Below are positions 51,948-64,000 of a DNA stretch of 64,000 bases, one piece after another (position 1 is the first letter of the stretch; each line of letters opens with the position of its first letter). The stretch is from the NCBI GenBank assembly GCA_033675545.1, contig JAWDGP010000853.1, forward strand, positions 55,001 to 119,000, given 5' to 3'. The translations under genes and the position numbers were made by a program. The notes beneath the pieces were generated by a model. It had not been told where the DNA came from. It did no database searches and was given only the letters and a program-made list of their open reading frames with translations. Source of the stretch: Elysia crispata (Eukaryota > Mollusca > Gastropoda > Plakobranchidae).

Positions 51948-54900
51948 TCAAGATTGATCAGCACAAGCAGCAGACAAAACACTTGACCTTATGAGATGTG
52001 ATGACTTTGAGATGTGTGCAGGCTGGGCGTATTTCCCTGGAGTGTAATTTGAGAAAGGGCTGAAACGGACTGGTGCACAAAAAGAAAAGTGTCCACCATA
52101 TTTCCCGAAAGTAAGAGTCCTCAGGCGAAAGGCTTCCGGCGGCCCGGTGGCCATTGTTTGGCGGTACCGTCTGTAGGAGAAGTAGCCCGGGGAGCTCTTG
52201 GTCGGGAAAATGTCAGGGTCGAAACTGAGCACGGTCTTATCGTTGTAAAGCGTGTTGCAGGGTTTGAAGGGCTGACGCTTCACTGACGTGGCAGACGGCA
52301 CGTTGGTCAAATTGGACATCAGTTTTTGAATGGACTCGGAGGTCCGGAACCCTACCTCATTTTGGGTTGTGAGGAAGGTGGTAGTTTTACTTTGAAAAGT
52401 ATCGCAGTCCGAAACAAGAGCGGAAGTATCTCTTTGAGGGTAAGTTTTGTATTGAAAACCATGGGTGTTTCTTTTTCTAATGTGGTAAGTTGAGCTGTCT
52501 GGGGCTTGTGTGGTTGTATCTACATCACGATTTATATGGGTTTTCGAGTTAAGAGTGCTGCAGTCTCTCACTTGGCAAAATTTGTTTTGAAGGGAAATGG
52601 AAGTCATGTATCTATCCTGCTCAGCCTTTCTCTCTGAGATGGTGGGTGTTTGATCTCTGTTCTGCCCAGTCATAGGGGTCGAGCACAGCGCGCTCGGGCA
52701 TCTAGCGGGGAATGGCTTGGTTCTCAAGAAAATCGGACTTGGGTTTCTTCTCTGAAATGTTTTACTTTCTTTGATAAGCTTAGCTGTAGAATCTCTATCC
52801 AGACTAGAGGATTTCGAAGTAGCAGCCGTCTTGTCTCTTTCCTGACAAAACTTGTGAGATGAATTGGAATGCTTGATTAAAGGGTTGGTGATTCCGAGGC
52901 TGGCACTACTTGTGTTGCTGATCACTTGACGACAGTATTGGTGAGGAGCATAGTAGTTCGATAAGGCATTCGAGGTTTTGCTGATCCCAAGGCTCTCAGA
53001 CGTAGAGTCAGCCGTTTGTGTTTTTTCATCCGAAGCGTGGTCTTCACTAGGTGTCCATGCTCTATTCTCATTGACCTGAGAATCTTTCCATGTTGTCTCA
53101 TAGCCTTCTTTGCAGTTCCCTGTCGCTGAAGTGGCTGAGATCACCTTCAATAAAGCGCGCTGCATTTTCCCAGACTGATCGCAGGGGATGCCTGACGTAT
53201 GCTCAATTTTATCACCCTGAAGCCTGATCGACTTGCTCTTGTTTTCTGTATCGCCTCTCGATATCCTCTTTTTTCTGAAATTTTTCAAGACTTGGGAATA
53301 TCTCAACATACAGGGCTGCTTATCGTTTCCTGTGGAGAGCCTTTTAAATATTGGCAAAACGTTGTTTAACTTGTTTTGTTTTGTAGTGGACGGCACTTCC
53401 AAACTGGCGGGAGTGTTGTGCGGTAATTTTTCCGACTTAATAAAGTGATCAGCAGTTTTTGTAGTGTCCACGAAAAAAAGTGGAAATTTCCACGAGACAT
53501 CCTTTGAGGGGTTAAGTGAATGGAGTGCGGCCTCTGAGCCCGGTTTGGAACACCCACCAGATTTGATAGCAGATTTAGAAATAATGTTTCTTGAGCTGCC
53601 TTCATATTTCACAAACGATTCGCTTGAAATATTTATCGGTGGGACATTAACACCGCTTAGGCTTGCAGGCGTAGCTCTAGGCGTATTGCTCGATGCCGCG
53701 TGAGCCACACGAGGGCTTGAGGCTTCAGACATGCGCCTACGTCGCGCTTGCCAGTCTCTGGAGTTCTCAAAGAATGGCCTTCTGGCCGCCGAGTAGCCTC
53801 GTGTGTACGGTCCCCATGTCGAGTATATAGACGTGCGAGCCCGTTTACTCAGTGAGGTCCTCGCTGATCTCAGGATCGATCTTCTACTGCCAACTGAGTC
53901 TTTGGATGTTTCGGGTATCATCTCTTTGTCGGATGTTTCATGAGAAAGTCCGCCTAATTCTTCAGCAGATTGATTGAAACCACTCGTAGAACCTTTATCT
54001 TTTTCATTAGCGGATTTCCGTGAGCGCTTTCTCCGAACCGTTGTTTTAGAAGATTTGCGGGAACTTCTACCAGACGGAAATCTGTTTTTGCTAATAGAGT
54101 TTCTAGAAGTCTTGCCAGAAAGCCTTTCCTTACCCTTGTGTTTTTTTCTGATGCCTGTGTAGCCTTTGTTCACGTCTGCTATTGAAGCACGTGATATAAA
54201 AGATTTCTGGCTTCCTGCGTAACTTAATGATGTCCTTGATTTTTGTGATATGTGTGGAGTTAGATGGGGCTCCTTGGTTCCAAGTGTAAAAACACCAAAT
54301 TTAGTATCTTTTAAAACTTTTTTGTGATCAGAAAAAGTGCCTCCTGAACCACTGTGTTTGTCTAAGTCTGTGGTCATTTTTTTCCTAAATTCAGCTGATT
54401 TGAGTTTCCGACGCCTAGTTGACCGTCTCTTTTTTAACTTGGACTTCTTGCGCCTAGATGTCTGCGTGCTCAAGTCTTCCGTGATTTGCGCGAATAATTT
54501 ACAGTCGCTTCGAGCTGATACCTGCAGGGGTTTCACCGGCCGCAAGTTCTCTCTCTGTGTCACAGTGTTAGAAGACCTGGTGAAATAGCTTACGTACTTG
54601 TCCTGAAACTTCCCTGGCTTGCCTTGGCAAAGCGAACAGCAAATATTGGGTTTCCTTTTCATTGAAAAAGCTTTTTGATCATTTCTTTTGGTTTCCTGCT
54701 TTCCTGGCGAGCCGTAATAACATGGCGGCCCTATAAATCGATTGTGGCCATGTGCAAACGGTGGCTTTGTGCATTGCTGATAGTCTGGATAGACACAAAA
54801 ACGTTTTCCTAGAGGCACAGATTTACCACTATAAGGAGAAGATTGGAACTCACAGTGTTTACTTATACATGAAAGCCCGGGTGATAGATAGCGTGGACCG

Positions 54901-55218
54901 GCAATAAAATTTTGACTAAAGCAAGGGGATCTTTGAGTTGAGTAGCGTAGACTGGAGCTATAGCTTGTCGTCATCGAGCTCCTTTGGCTGGTGGCGCTGG
55001 AGGAAACACCGTGCGTTACGTACCGTGAGGTGCGTCCAGGGGAGCGAACGTACGGCTCGATGGCCGTTGTGTGTGGTCTCCACCAGGTACATCGTGACAG
55101 ACCAGAGGCCTGGACGTTCCCTTGGCCATTGAAACAAGATACTCCAGAAGCTTTCCCTTTACCTCTGATTTTCAAAATGTACTTATAGAGTCCCAGAGGA
55201 TCGTTCGGATATATCCAC
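51948..55218 (-). CDS. Orphan gene exon 3 (1089 codons plus stop)
   Basis: Opens with the ordered segment WIYPNDPLGLYKYILKIRGK, then becomes Ser/Thr/Arg-rich. It contains a polybasic stretch (KKSKLKKRRSTRRRK), scattered SxxSR/RS-like runs, and many Thr-Gln-Asn-rich segments with repeated 'RD..T' phrases (for example QERDKTAATSKS, QVRDCSTLNSKT, QRDTSALVSD). It ends ...SSVLSAACADQS. The frame is open upstream of the acceptor to 55256, but those codons are intronic. Confidence 0.87.
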
Positions 55219-55766
55219 CTGAGAGAATTATATGAAAAAAGTAAAGGAATGTTCACAACACAGAATTAAATAAATGAGGAAGTATATCCGAAGCAGTCTC
55301 TAAATCAATTATTTTTCTCTCAACCAATAATCAGTAAATCAACCCATCTCTCGATCATCTACCAATTAATCAATCTAGTAATAGACCAATCAACCAATCA
55401 ATGAATTCATCAAATCTCGGCAAATCAAGCAATAAAGAAACTAACTTACAAAGGATAAGGTTGTGGAGTTGTGTACAGACCCCTTCTCCTGGGAGCGACA
55501 AACTTGAGCCTCTTGTTTCTGCGTTTCATGGAATCCATTTGGTCCAACAGAACCTGACATAACACAAATCAGAGGAATAGAGAAACAGAATCAACAATGG
55601 GCCACATTATTTTTAGCTAAACGAGGGAACTTTGAGAAAAATTAGCAAAGAACAAAAAAAAAAAAAAAAAAAATAACGGAATCAGTGTGTATGATAACCA
55701 GACTTAATAAGCAATATCAAGAGATCGAAAAGTAACATGAAGGCAGAGAAAATAGTTGCAGATGTT

Positions 55767-55836
<70 letters not shown>

Positions 55837-58800
55837 TTGTTGTTAGAGGAGGTGGTGGGAGCGCAATGTTTTCATATATAGACTGTACCGTTTTCTTTTT
55901 CTAAGTCAATCTGCTCACATAAATATTCGAAAAACCACAAGTGCATGTCTGAAAAAGAATGTGCGAAATGAAAAGCGAAAGTAAAAACAAATACAACAGC
56001 AGCAGCAATAATAACAACTTATAAAAATAGGGACACCAACAAAGACAAAAATAAATAATCTTCCCTCACTTTAGCAAAATATTCCATTCCCGTGGCTTTG
56101 AAGAATCTAAATGCTGCGTCGTACACGGCACCGGAAGATGGTATCGGCTCGCTCTGTTTCTCTCTAGCAGCCTGAGGCTTGGACGGTGGAGGAGGCTGCG
56201 CTTTCTTCTCGGCCAATTTCTTGTCTATGGGATCGGTTTTGGTACTGTCTATCGGCTTGCTACTTGCCGAGTTCACAGAGCTGTGGTTATTTTTCTTGTT
56301 GTCGGTCACATCTCTTTCTACAGTCTCAGCTTTCTGGTGGCTTTTGATCTCTTCGTGCTCTCTTCTCTTTTCTGGTTCTACGTCATTTTTTTGCGCTTCG
56401 TCCCTCTGCTTGACTTTAATTTCTGATGTTTTGGGCTCAGTTTTTGCGACAGGCTTTTCCTCAGGGTAGGTTTTTTGAGGTCCCTGTTCAGTCTTTTTTT
56501 CAGCTCCCTGTTCAGTCTTTTTTTGAGCCGTCTCACGTGTGCTTTTATTTTGCTTCTCTTTTGTGCCAGTATCTTCCTTAAGGTCTTTTCTTTGCTTTCC
56601 CTCCACCTCCTTTTTTGTTGTTGTTTCTTCTTCATCTACCTTTTTTGGACCTGCCACATCTTCCTCTTCTCTCCTTTGGTTCTCGTCTTTGAGCTGCTTC
56701 GAAAAGTTTTCCACTCCTCCACTTCTGTAACCAGTACATGGACCAGATTTACGTCCCCTCTTTTCTTCCTTTGTTATGGGAGAAGAATCTTTTTTAAAAC
56801 TTTCTTCCTCGTTGTCTTCTATAGGAGTTTCAGTCGCCATTTCTTTGTCGTTTTCTTTGTCTTTAGGAACAGCACTTTCTTTGTGTTTAGGGATCTTCAC
56901 TTCTGTTTCTCTTATTTGCCTCCATTTTTTGCATCTCCAACATGAACGCTCTTTTCTGCTTCTGCCTGCTTTGTCTTCATCTGAGTCGACCTCTTTTCCA
57001 GGTTCTTCTTCTGTGTATCTCTTATCTCGCTCGGATGTGTATTGCATGTTCAACCGACCCGCCTTCTCTTTACGAACGATCTTGAAGTGGTGACCACGGT
57101 CATCATCGTCTGCCCACAGAGATATCCAGAAATCCGCTCGAGGGAAGATGACAGTTGGGTATTTGTCTCTAGTTTCTATTGAAGTGTCTCCAAGCGATGA
57201 CGTACTGTTAGAAAGTCTGAGATTTGGTCGCTGAGAAGACGCTCGTCTCCTAAGATTTTCAGCCCCGGCTGAGAAGGCGCGCTCCAAGAAATAATTTTCT
57301 GCTGCGAGAGATCGCCTCTCTATAGACTCCATAGACTCACGCCACCTGGTATTGAATCTCTTGCTGGCAAGATCATACCTCGAGTTTCCTATCAGAGGAT
57401 AACCTGAAGGGTCTCTTAACTTTGAACAGCCTGTTGTTTCGTTGGATGAGTGAGAAAATGTTACTCGAGTGCTTAGTGATTGATCAGTGGCTTTCACAAT
57501 CGACATGCGATTGTATGGACGGATACTAAATCTAGACCCAGACACTTTGCTAAAATCTCCTCCTGCTCTGAACCCCAGGTGTGAATTATTCGATTCGGTA
57601 ATCGTTTTTGGACGATCATATTTACTCTGGAGAGCAGTGCAGGTCCTGCCAGTATCCACGCAAGTGTCTTCCGACGGATAATTTTTCGGTCGCAAATATC
57701 TTTTTCTACCTTCGACGTGTAAAATGTTTGATCCGTAGGTCTTTTTTTCGTCATCCATTTTTGTGATGGAAGATCTTGAGTTCTCAAACGGAGAGGTGGA
57801 AACGCTCTCTGAGCTTGTTTTGGCTCGGGAGAAATTCTGGCCGGTATATTTTGGATCGCTCGCCCGCCTCTCCCGTAAGAGTAGCTCGTTACAAATAGCT
57901 CTGTCAGAGTGGGCTGGGGACTTCTTCAATGTGCGGTCGTTTAAAGCAGTATGTGTGTTAGAGACATGGTGTCGCGTGAATGGACTAACCTTGTAACACG
58001 CTGGATAATCTGATGAAGCTTCATTGCAGTAAGGATTTAGATGAAGTTTGGTCACCGAAACCGGATTCTTTTTTCTAGCTGTTGCCCACGGCTGTTGTTT
58101 GATATTGTCCAAAACACAACTTTTTGCCGCTACTGATGTGTCTTCACAAGACAATTTAGCATCTTTAGTCGGTAAACTATACAACCTATGCGGTGCATAC
58201 AAATTCGTCCACATTTCATTCCTTTCTTTACTCATTTGTGCACAAGTTGAGGTTAAGTCTCGCCTATCTCTAGTATTGAAATATTTCTCAAAGCGTCTGT
58301 TCCCATTCAGATTCCAACACTTGTAGGAATTTTTTTTCCCAATGTGCCTTTCATTGGTCCAGCATGGTACACTGTCGGTCCAATCAGCTGTCTGTCCTAC
58401 TACTTTGCAGTCCAGAGAAGATTTCCATTCTGTCGGAATGGAATAGTGGTTCTCGTATCTGACGCTATTAACCCATGCCCATTTCCTTGGTACATCATTA
58501 ACAAGTCGCTGGTCATGGAGAGCTTTATTTGTCTGACAAGAGAAGTCTTTCTGGTATGTTTCTTTAACAGAATTTGAACTGCACATTGACAAGAACTCAT
58601 TCGCGCAATGCGTTCTTGGAATAATTTTCTTGACGCCATTTTTACACATGATCACTTCCGGGCGACCTCTCTTTTTATCCTTGTTACAGAAAAGTCCTGC
58701 TTCGTTTTCTTTATTTTTTAAAGGGGCATTTATTTTTCCTGAGTATATTGATGTTGTAGATTTAGACCGTAGCAAATATGCCTCATATTTTACATGGTTT

Positions 58801-58874
58801 TTCCCACGGTCAAAGATGAAGATTTGAGACTGGGATTTTGGAATCATCATATCATTTTTTCCTCTGCTTATCAT
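51948..58874 (-). CDS. Unrecognised 2059-aa low-complexity protein, three coding exons
   Basis: Exon 1 56070-58874 (935 codons), exon 2 55450-55553, exon 3 51948-55218 (TGA at its low end). Junctions AAA|GTGAGG..CAG|GTT and TT|GTAAGT..CAG|GTGG keep one frame; total 6180 nt. ATG 58874 is the first in-frame ATG after a TAA at 58899-58901. No known family is recognised. The protein is Ser/Thr/Lys/Arg-rich and probably disordered. Features: FWISLWADDDDRGHHF near residue 575-600; a CWRCKKW cluster near 640; a Lys/Glu-rich stretch about 650-900 with small repeats (KKTEQGAEKKTEQGPQK); an ordered-looking block about 913-995 crossing both junctions (FFKATGMEYFAKV, then LYTTPQPYPLWIYPNDP, then LGLYKYILKIRGKGK); and a polybasic run near 1226 that could be a nuclear signal. 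Long open frames of this size on one strand cannot be chance. Tail-to-tail with DNAJC11. Candidate polyA signals on the minus strand lie near 51453-51470. Confidence 0.88.
55450..55553 (-). CDS. Orphan gene exon 2 (104 bp)
   Basis: A short basic exon beginning VLLDQMDSMKRRNKRLKF and ending TTPQPYP plus two bases. It has a clean acceptor (TGTCAG) and donor (TTGTAAGTTA). Its phases (0 in, 2 out) fit both neighbours exactly, which is the main evidence that the two giant exons belong to one gene. Confidence 0.85.
55764..55846. repeat. (GTT)n microsatellite
   Basis: About 26 GTT units between exon 1 and exon 2 of the orphan gene. Read in the gene's direction it is (AAC)n. Confidence 0.95.
56070..58874 (-). 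CDS. Orphan gene exon 1 (935 codons)
   Basis: A single open exon of 2.8 kb. The first ~560 residues are Ser/Asn/Arg/Cys/Trp-rich without visible domains. Then come the Trp/Asp segment, the CxxC-like cluster and a highly charged Lys/Glu region ending in a proline-rich linker (QPPPPSKPQ). The last ~20 residues (AVYDAAFRFFKATGMEYFAK) look folded. It ends in phase 0 at AAA|GTGAGG. Confidence 0.88.
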
Positions 58875-58901
58875 TACAATAAATACGTACACAAACCTTT
58901 A

Positions 58902-60058
<1,157 letters not shown>

Positions 60059-60722
60059 TTTAGGGGAGGAATCTCTCGACTCTTTATTTAGCACTCGCCG
60101 ACTGCTCTTCTCGACCTTGTTATATACATCATGTTTCATTGTTTGTCCTCAAGTAGTTGCTCTGCTGTTAAATTTTGATGTGTGTCCGGCTGGATGTATC
60201 GGCCTCCCTACTTCATATCTCCCCCCCTCCCCCACGTCATGCTTTGAAAAAAAAAAATCAACACCACCCTCTTCTCTCCGACCAGTCGGTTCGGGCTGTA
60301 ACTCCGCTCCAGTTATCATTCTGTGGGGATGACTTGACCAAAGAAATATCACCGCACCCTTCCATCTACAGCCTAACTCGTCATACAACCAACCCCATAC
60401 ATTATGCTTCAATTCGTCTAGCTTTTTAAAAAAAAAATTGGGCACCTGTGTCATAAGTGGGGCCTTTCCTCTTAGCATGTAAGAGTAGGTCTCTGTTAGG
60501 GACAAACTCTTCCAGGTCTTGCGTCTCTTTCCCCTTCTGTCTTTTATCCAAATGCCTTTGTTTAAGATTTCTCGGGAGACAAGGGGGACCTTTAATTTTT
60601 TAGAGAGCAATGCAGGAAGATGAAGGAGAGGGACAAGAACAAGTGAAAAGATTTTGGAAGAAGAATAAAAACAAGAAGAAGGAGAAAAAAGAAGAAACTG
60701 ATTGTGCTGATGATGATTATGA

Positions 60723-60724
60723 TA

Positions 60725-60812
<88 letters not shown>
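60723..60812. repeat. (GAT)n microsatellite
   Basis: About 28 GAT units, giving poly-Asp/poly-His/poly-Ile frames that are not genes. It sits inside a wider purine-rich block (about 60600-61080). Confidence 0.95.
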
Positions 60813-60813
<1 letters not shown>

Positions 60814-61863
60814 AGGGAAGGAGTAATAAGGAAGTGAAAAGGAGAAAAAGACCAAGAAGGAGAACGAGAGAAAGGAGATGAAGATATAAAAGAGCAAGAG
60901 GAAGAGGGAAAAAGAAGGAGAATGGGCGCAATGGGGAAATATAAGAAATTGACACAAAACATGATGAGGAGGAAAAAGTAGAGGAAACATAGAAAGAGCC
61001 GGAAAAGACGTAGGAAGAGGAAGACACCAAAAAGAGGGAGAGTGAAGAGCATGAAGAAGAGGAAAACAACGTGTCAAAAGGAAGAGGATCAGAAAGCTGA
61101 ATTTAAAATTAAAGGTGTAAATTTAGAAAAAGAATTGGAAAGCTTGTCAAACTTACGAAAAAAGGATTCAAACATGATAGTTTACCTAATTTTCCTCTAA
61201 CAATTTTTTACCCGATGAAAAGAAACAGGCTGTGATATCTCTGTGTACAAGTTCGTTTAGCCAAAGACAACACACTTTTTAGAAAATATAATTATGCTAA
61301 AACCAATCTGTTAGAAATTGCCACCACTATGTCAGAAGCAATGAGAACTAGGCCCATTTGGGTTAGTTAGTAATGTCAAAATAATATGTATATTTTTGTT
61401 AAAGGGGAAGACGTTTGTTTTTAAGAGGAACTATGGAACTTTTTGACACGAAATTGCATGTATGGGGCACAGATTTATTATTATATAGATTTAAAATTCC
61501 CATACAATGCGTCACAAAACGTGTGCTGAGACCAAATCTCGTCCGTTATAATAGTTTGTCTGAGGACGCAAGGTACTGATGCGTTTCTATGACAAGAATG
61601 TATGAATAATGCATTTATCTCAAATAAAAAGAAATAAAGTTACCTCATGGTGAAAATTATAATAATTTTTGTTTTCAATTTCTGCCATAAATTTGTCAAA
61701 ATTTAACAAGGAGAGAATCGATCAGATGAAAGTAAAACAAACATCACTACAAGGTAGATTTAGATTTACGGAATTAACCACCTACCAGCTTAGAGACCAT
61801 CTCTTTGTTTTTTCTTCCTTCCTTTAGCCAATTGAATAATTTATATCTAAGGTATAAAAAGGT

Positions 61864-61867
<4 letters not shown>

Positions 61868-61949
<82 letters not shown>

Positions 61950-61996
61950 TTTTCTCTTTCTCTCTCTTTCTCTTTCTCTCTCTCTTTCTCTCTCTA

Positions 61997-62071
<75 letters not shown>
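61868..62071. repeat. (CT)n microsatellite, ~204 bp
   Basis: The longest CT tract of the window. The centre (61940-62015) is interrupted by CTTT and TTTTT, and both ends are pure CT. Confidence 0.96.
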
Positions 62072-62073
<2 letters not shown>

Positions 62074-64000
62074 CTTGCCTTCGTTCAAATAATACGTTAG
62101 TGTTCCGAAAATCATACTATCAGTATAATACCGATTTCAATAACAATTCGTACTGCTAATACAATATTATAGACTATGCGCCGCATTCTAAGCAACGCTT
62201 GATGCTTATTACTTACCCATTTGAGCACAATGATTACAATGAAAATAGTGATCTTACGACTTGTCTATTTATAAAAGGATTCTGTACAATTTTCTTTTTA
62301 TCGTTTGTAGGCAGTGAAAAACTTACAAGTGCAATCTTTAACTGTTGCGCGCGAGGCGTAAAATTGAAATGTATTTATTGACATAGAGGTGAACAAGAAG
62401 AGTTTATGTCTTGGTTCAAGTGTTTTGCTAGATCCATAAATTTTGTTTCATCAATGTAAAGACTGTATTAGCTTAGAAAACAAAGATTGTCATTATGAAA
62501 GAATGCTATCTCATTTTCTATTTATTCATTATTATCAAAATGTTGATGGCAAAGCATGATCTACAGGAAGACAGAAAAGCATTTTAATATTGCTGGAGGG
62601 ACCGTGGTCAGTGAAGGACAGGCTTGGGATTATTCGTTTCCTTTTTGTAAAACATTTTGTGATAGTAACAGGGCTTAAAAATTTGTAAAATTGATATCCC
62701 AGCTAACAAATATAGAGAATTTAAAGAACGCTTTATTTTATTTCTAAATAATTTAAAAGGCATTTTCATTCTCTAATTTTATTTGATTCTACAATAAATG
62801 TTTCATTAGCAATATTATTTCTGAGGATTGTGACTTGAAGTACAGTTATTTCTGCTAGCCCTATCGGGCTGCTACTCCTCTATTATAATGTTTGCGTTCT
62901 TTTTTAGCCGCGACTGTGTAAGATCTCTATGAAAAGAGGATACTTTGTCCCATGTCACCTTTTTCTGCTCTCTCTCTACATTTGCAGAATGTAAACTTTC
63001 CAATTTGTCGGTTATTTATTTCTTAGAGTTCTCTATGTTATACCTGTTGTTTTGCATCTGTCTGTGCAAAGAAGTTTATTAATGATTACTATTGATAGCG
63101 TCAAAAGTGATGAATACTTTACACTTAACAAAACAGCTTTAGACCATCCCATTTACAACATATTCCCTGAAACATTTATGCTCGCATGATAGATAAATAT
63201 CTCAAACGATTTTCGGACCGTCGACACGGAAACATTTTATATATGTATATAAATAGGTACCACAAAGTGATTTTTCTACCCCAGCAAATTTGAATATACC
63301 CAATTGTACTGTAAAGATCTTGTTAAAATATGAAATTTCCAACAAATTTCATCAAAATCTGTTGGTAAATAAAAGTTTTACAGCTGTTTCAATTTTGCGC
63401 ATAACGACACAAAACAAATTGCGTGCATCGGGTTGTTTTTAAGGACATATAAAAGTCATTTGTTAAATCTTATGAAACAAAAAAGGACATATTTACAAAG
63501 TCCAAGACAATGACTATACACATACGAAATTTCACGGAGATAGAAAGTAAACAAAAGAATTTATTGGTCATGAAATATGGCCAAAAACACTTGTGGCATA
63601 TCAACATTACAAGCAAATACTCTAGATGAGGCACTTTTGGACCATCGTAAAAAAACACATATTCTTCAGATTGTTTCAATACTTAGTTTGCTAATACACA
63701 ATGTTGTATTTAGTTGACTCAATTTTTGTCAGCAACCTAGAAAACCATTTTGAAAAGATAGAGAAAACCAAAATTGGCATAGCGCCAAATTTTGCGCCTT
63801 GGAAGAAAATTAGTAAAAAAGCGAATCATTTTGTAGAAATTATATCATAAAAAAAACACAGTTTTCGTACTAGAGTAATGAAACTTTCGGAGTTTATGGT
63901 TTTTTAGATGCTGAACCTGATTATGCTATCTATTTGATAATTTGACCACTGTTTCTATTTCAAAACTGCATTGTAAGTCAATGATAGAAGTAAAAAATTA
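62072..64000. other. AT-rich intergenic DNA
   Basis: No gene, RNA or element recognised. A few short open frames of 60-70 codons are unremarkable. Confidence 0.5.

Noticed and set aside
60149..61077. 306-codon and 161-codon minus-strand frames with poly-His / poly-Ile
   Set aside because: Caused by the (GAT)n run and the purine-rich block. No domain, no splice context, and extreme composition.

Overview
The window is nuclear DNA from an animal: spliced genes with GT-AG introns, AT-rich introns of 0.2-5 kb, many retroelement and DNA-transposon remnants, and very long (GA)n/(CT)n microsatellites. The protein matches, the large introns and the type of non-LTR retrotransposon point to a lophotrochozoan, most likely a gastropod mollusc. 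That assignment is an inference. No bacterial, CRISPR or rRNA features were seen.

Three protein-coding genes can be built exon by exon. (1) Minus strand, 18841 down to 16027: the first four coding exons of an espin-like ankyrin-repeat actin-bundling protein. The transcript must continue leftward, but no further exon could be recognised. (2) Plus strand, 19293 to 44523: a complete 17-exon DNAJC11 orthologue (572 aa, J domain with HPD, C-terminal conserved region). Its ATG lies 451 bp from the espin-like ATG, head to head, so the two genes probably share a bidirectional promoter. (3) Minus strand, 58874 down to 51948: an unrecognised three-exon gene for a 2059-aa, mostly disordered protein. Two giant exons (2.8 and 3.3 kb) flank a 104-bp exon, and the best-ordered block of the protein spans both splice junctions. 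It is tail to tail with DNAJC11.

Layout: 1-16 kb is repeat-rich with no convincing gene (tRNA-derived SINE, a 47/43-bp minisatellite, eight or more GA/CT tracts, LINE scraps). 16-19 kb is the espin-like gene and 19.3-44.5 kb is DNAJC11. The DNAJC11 introns hold a decayed LINE broken by a 2.7-kb inverted-repeat transposon with a 4-bp target duplication, a stray copy of part of DNAJC11 exon 6, a ~50-copy 51-bp minisatellite starting on the exon 6 splice donor, a 0.46-kb MITE, copies of a dispersed repeat and a second LINE type. 44.5-51.9 kb is 3' flank with a 58-bp purine minisatellite, a hAT-type MITE, a 55-bp repeat and a LINE carrying a YADD motif. 51.9-58.9 kb is the orphan gene. 58.9-64 kb is non-coding with GA, GACA, GAT and CT tracts.

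The most unusual features are the nested events inside DNAJC11: the 2.7-kb element with palindromic subterminal repeats, the exon 6 fragment fused to LINE sequence, and a minisatellite grown from a splice donor that carries many decoy donor-like sites.
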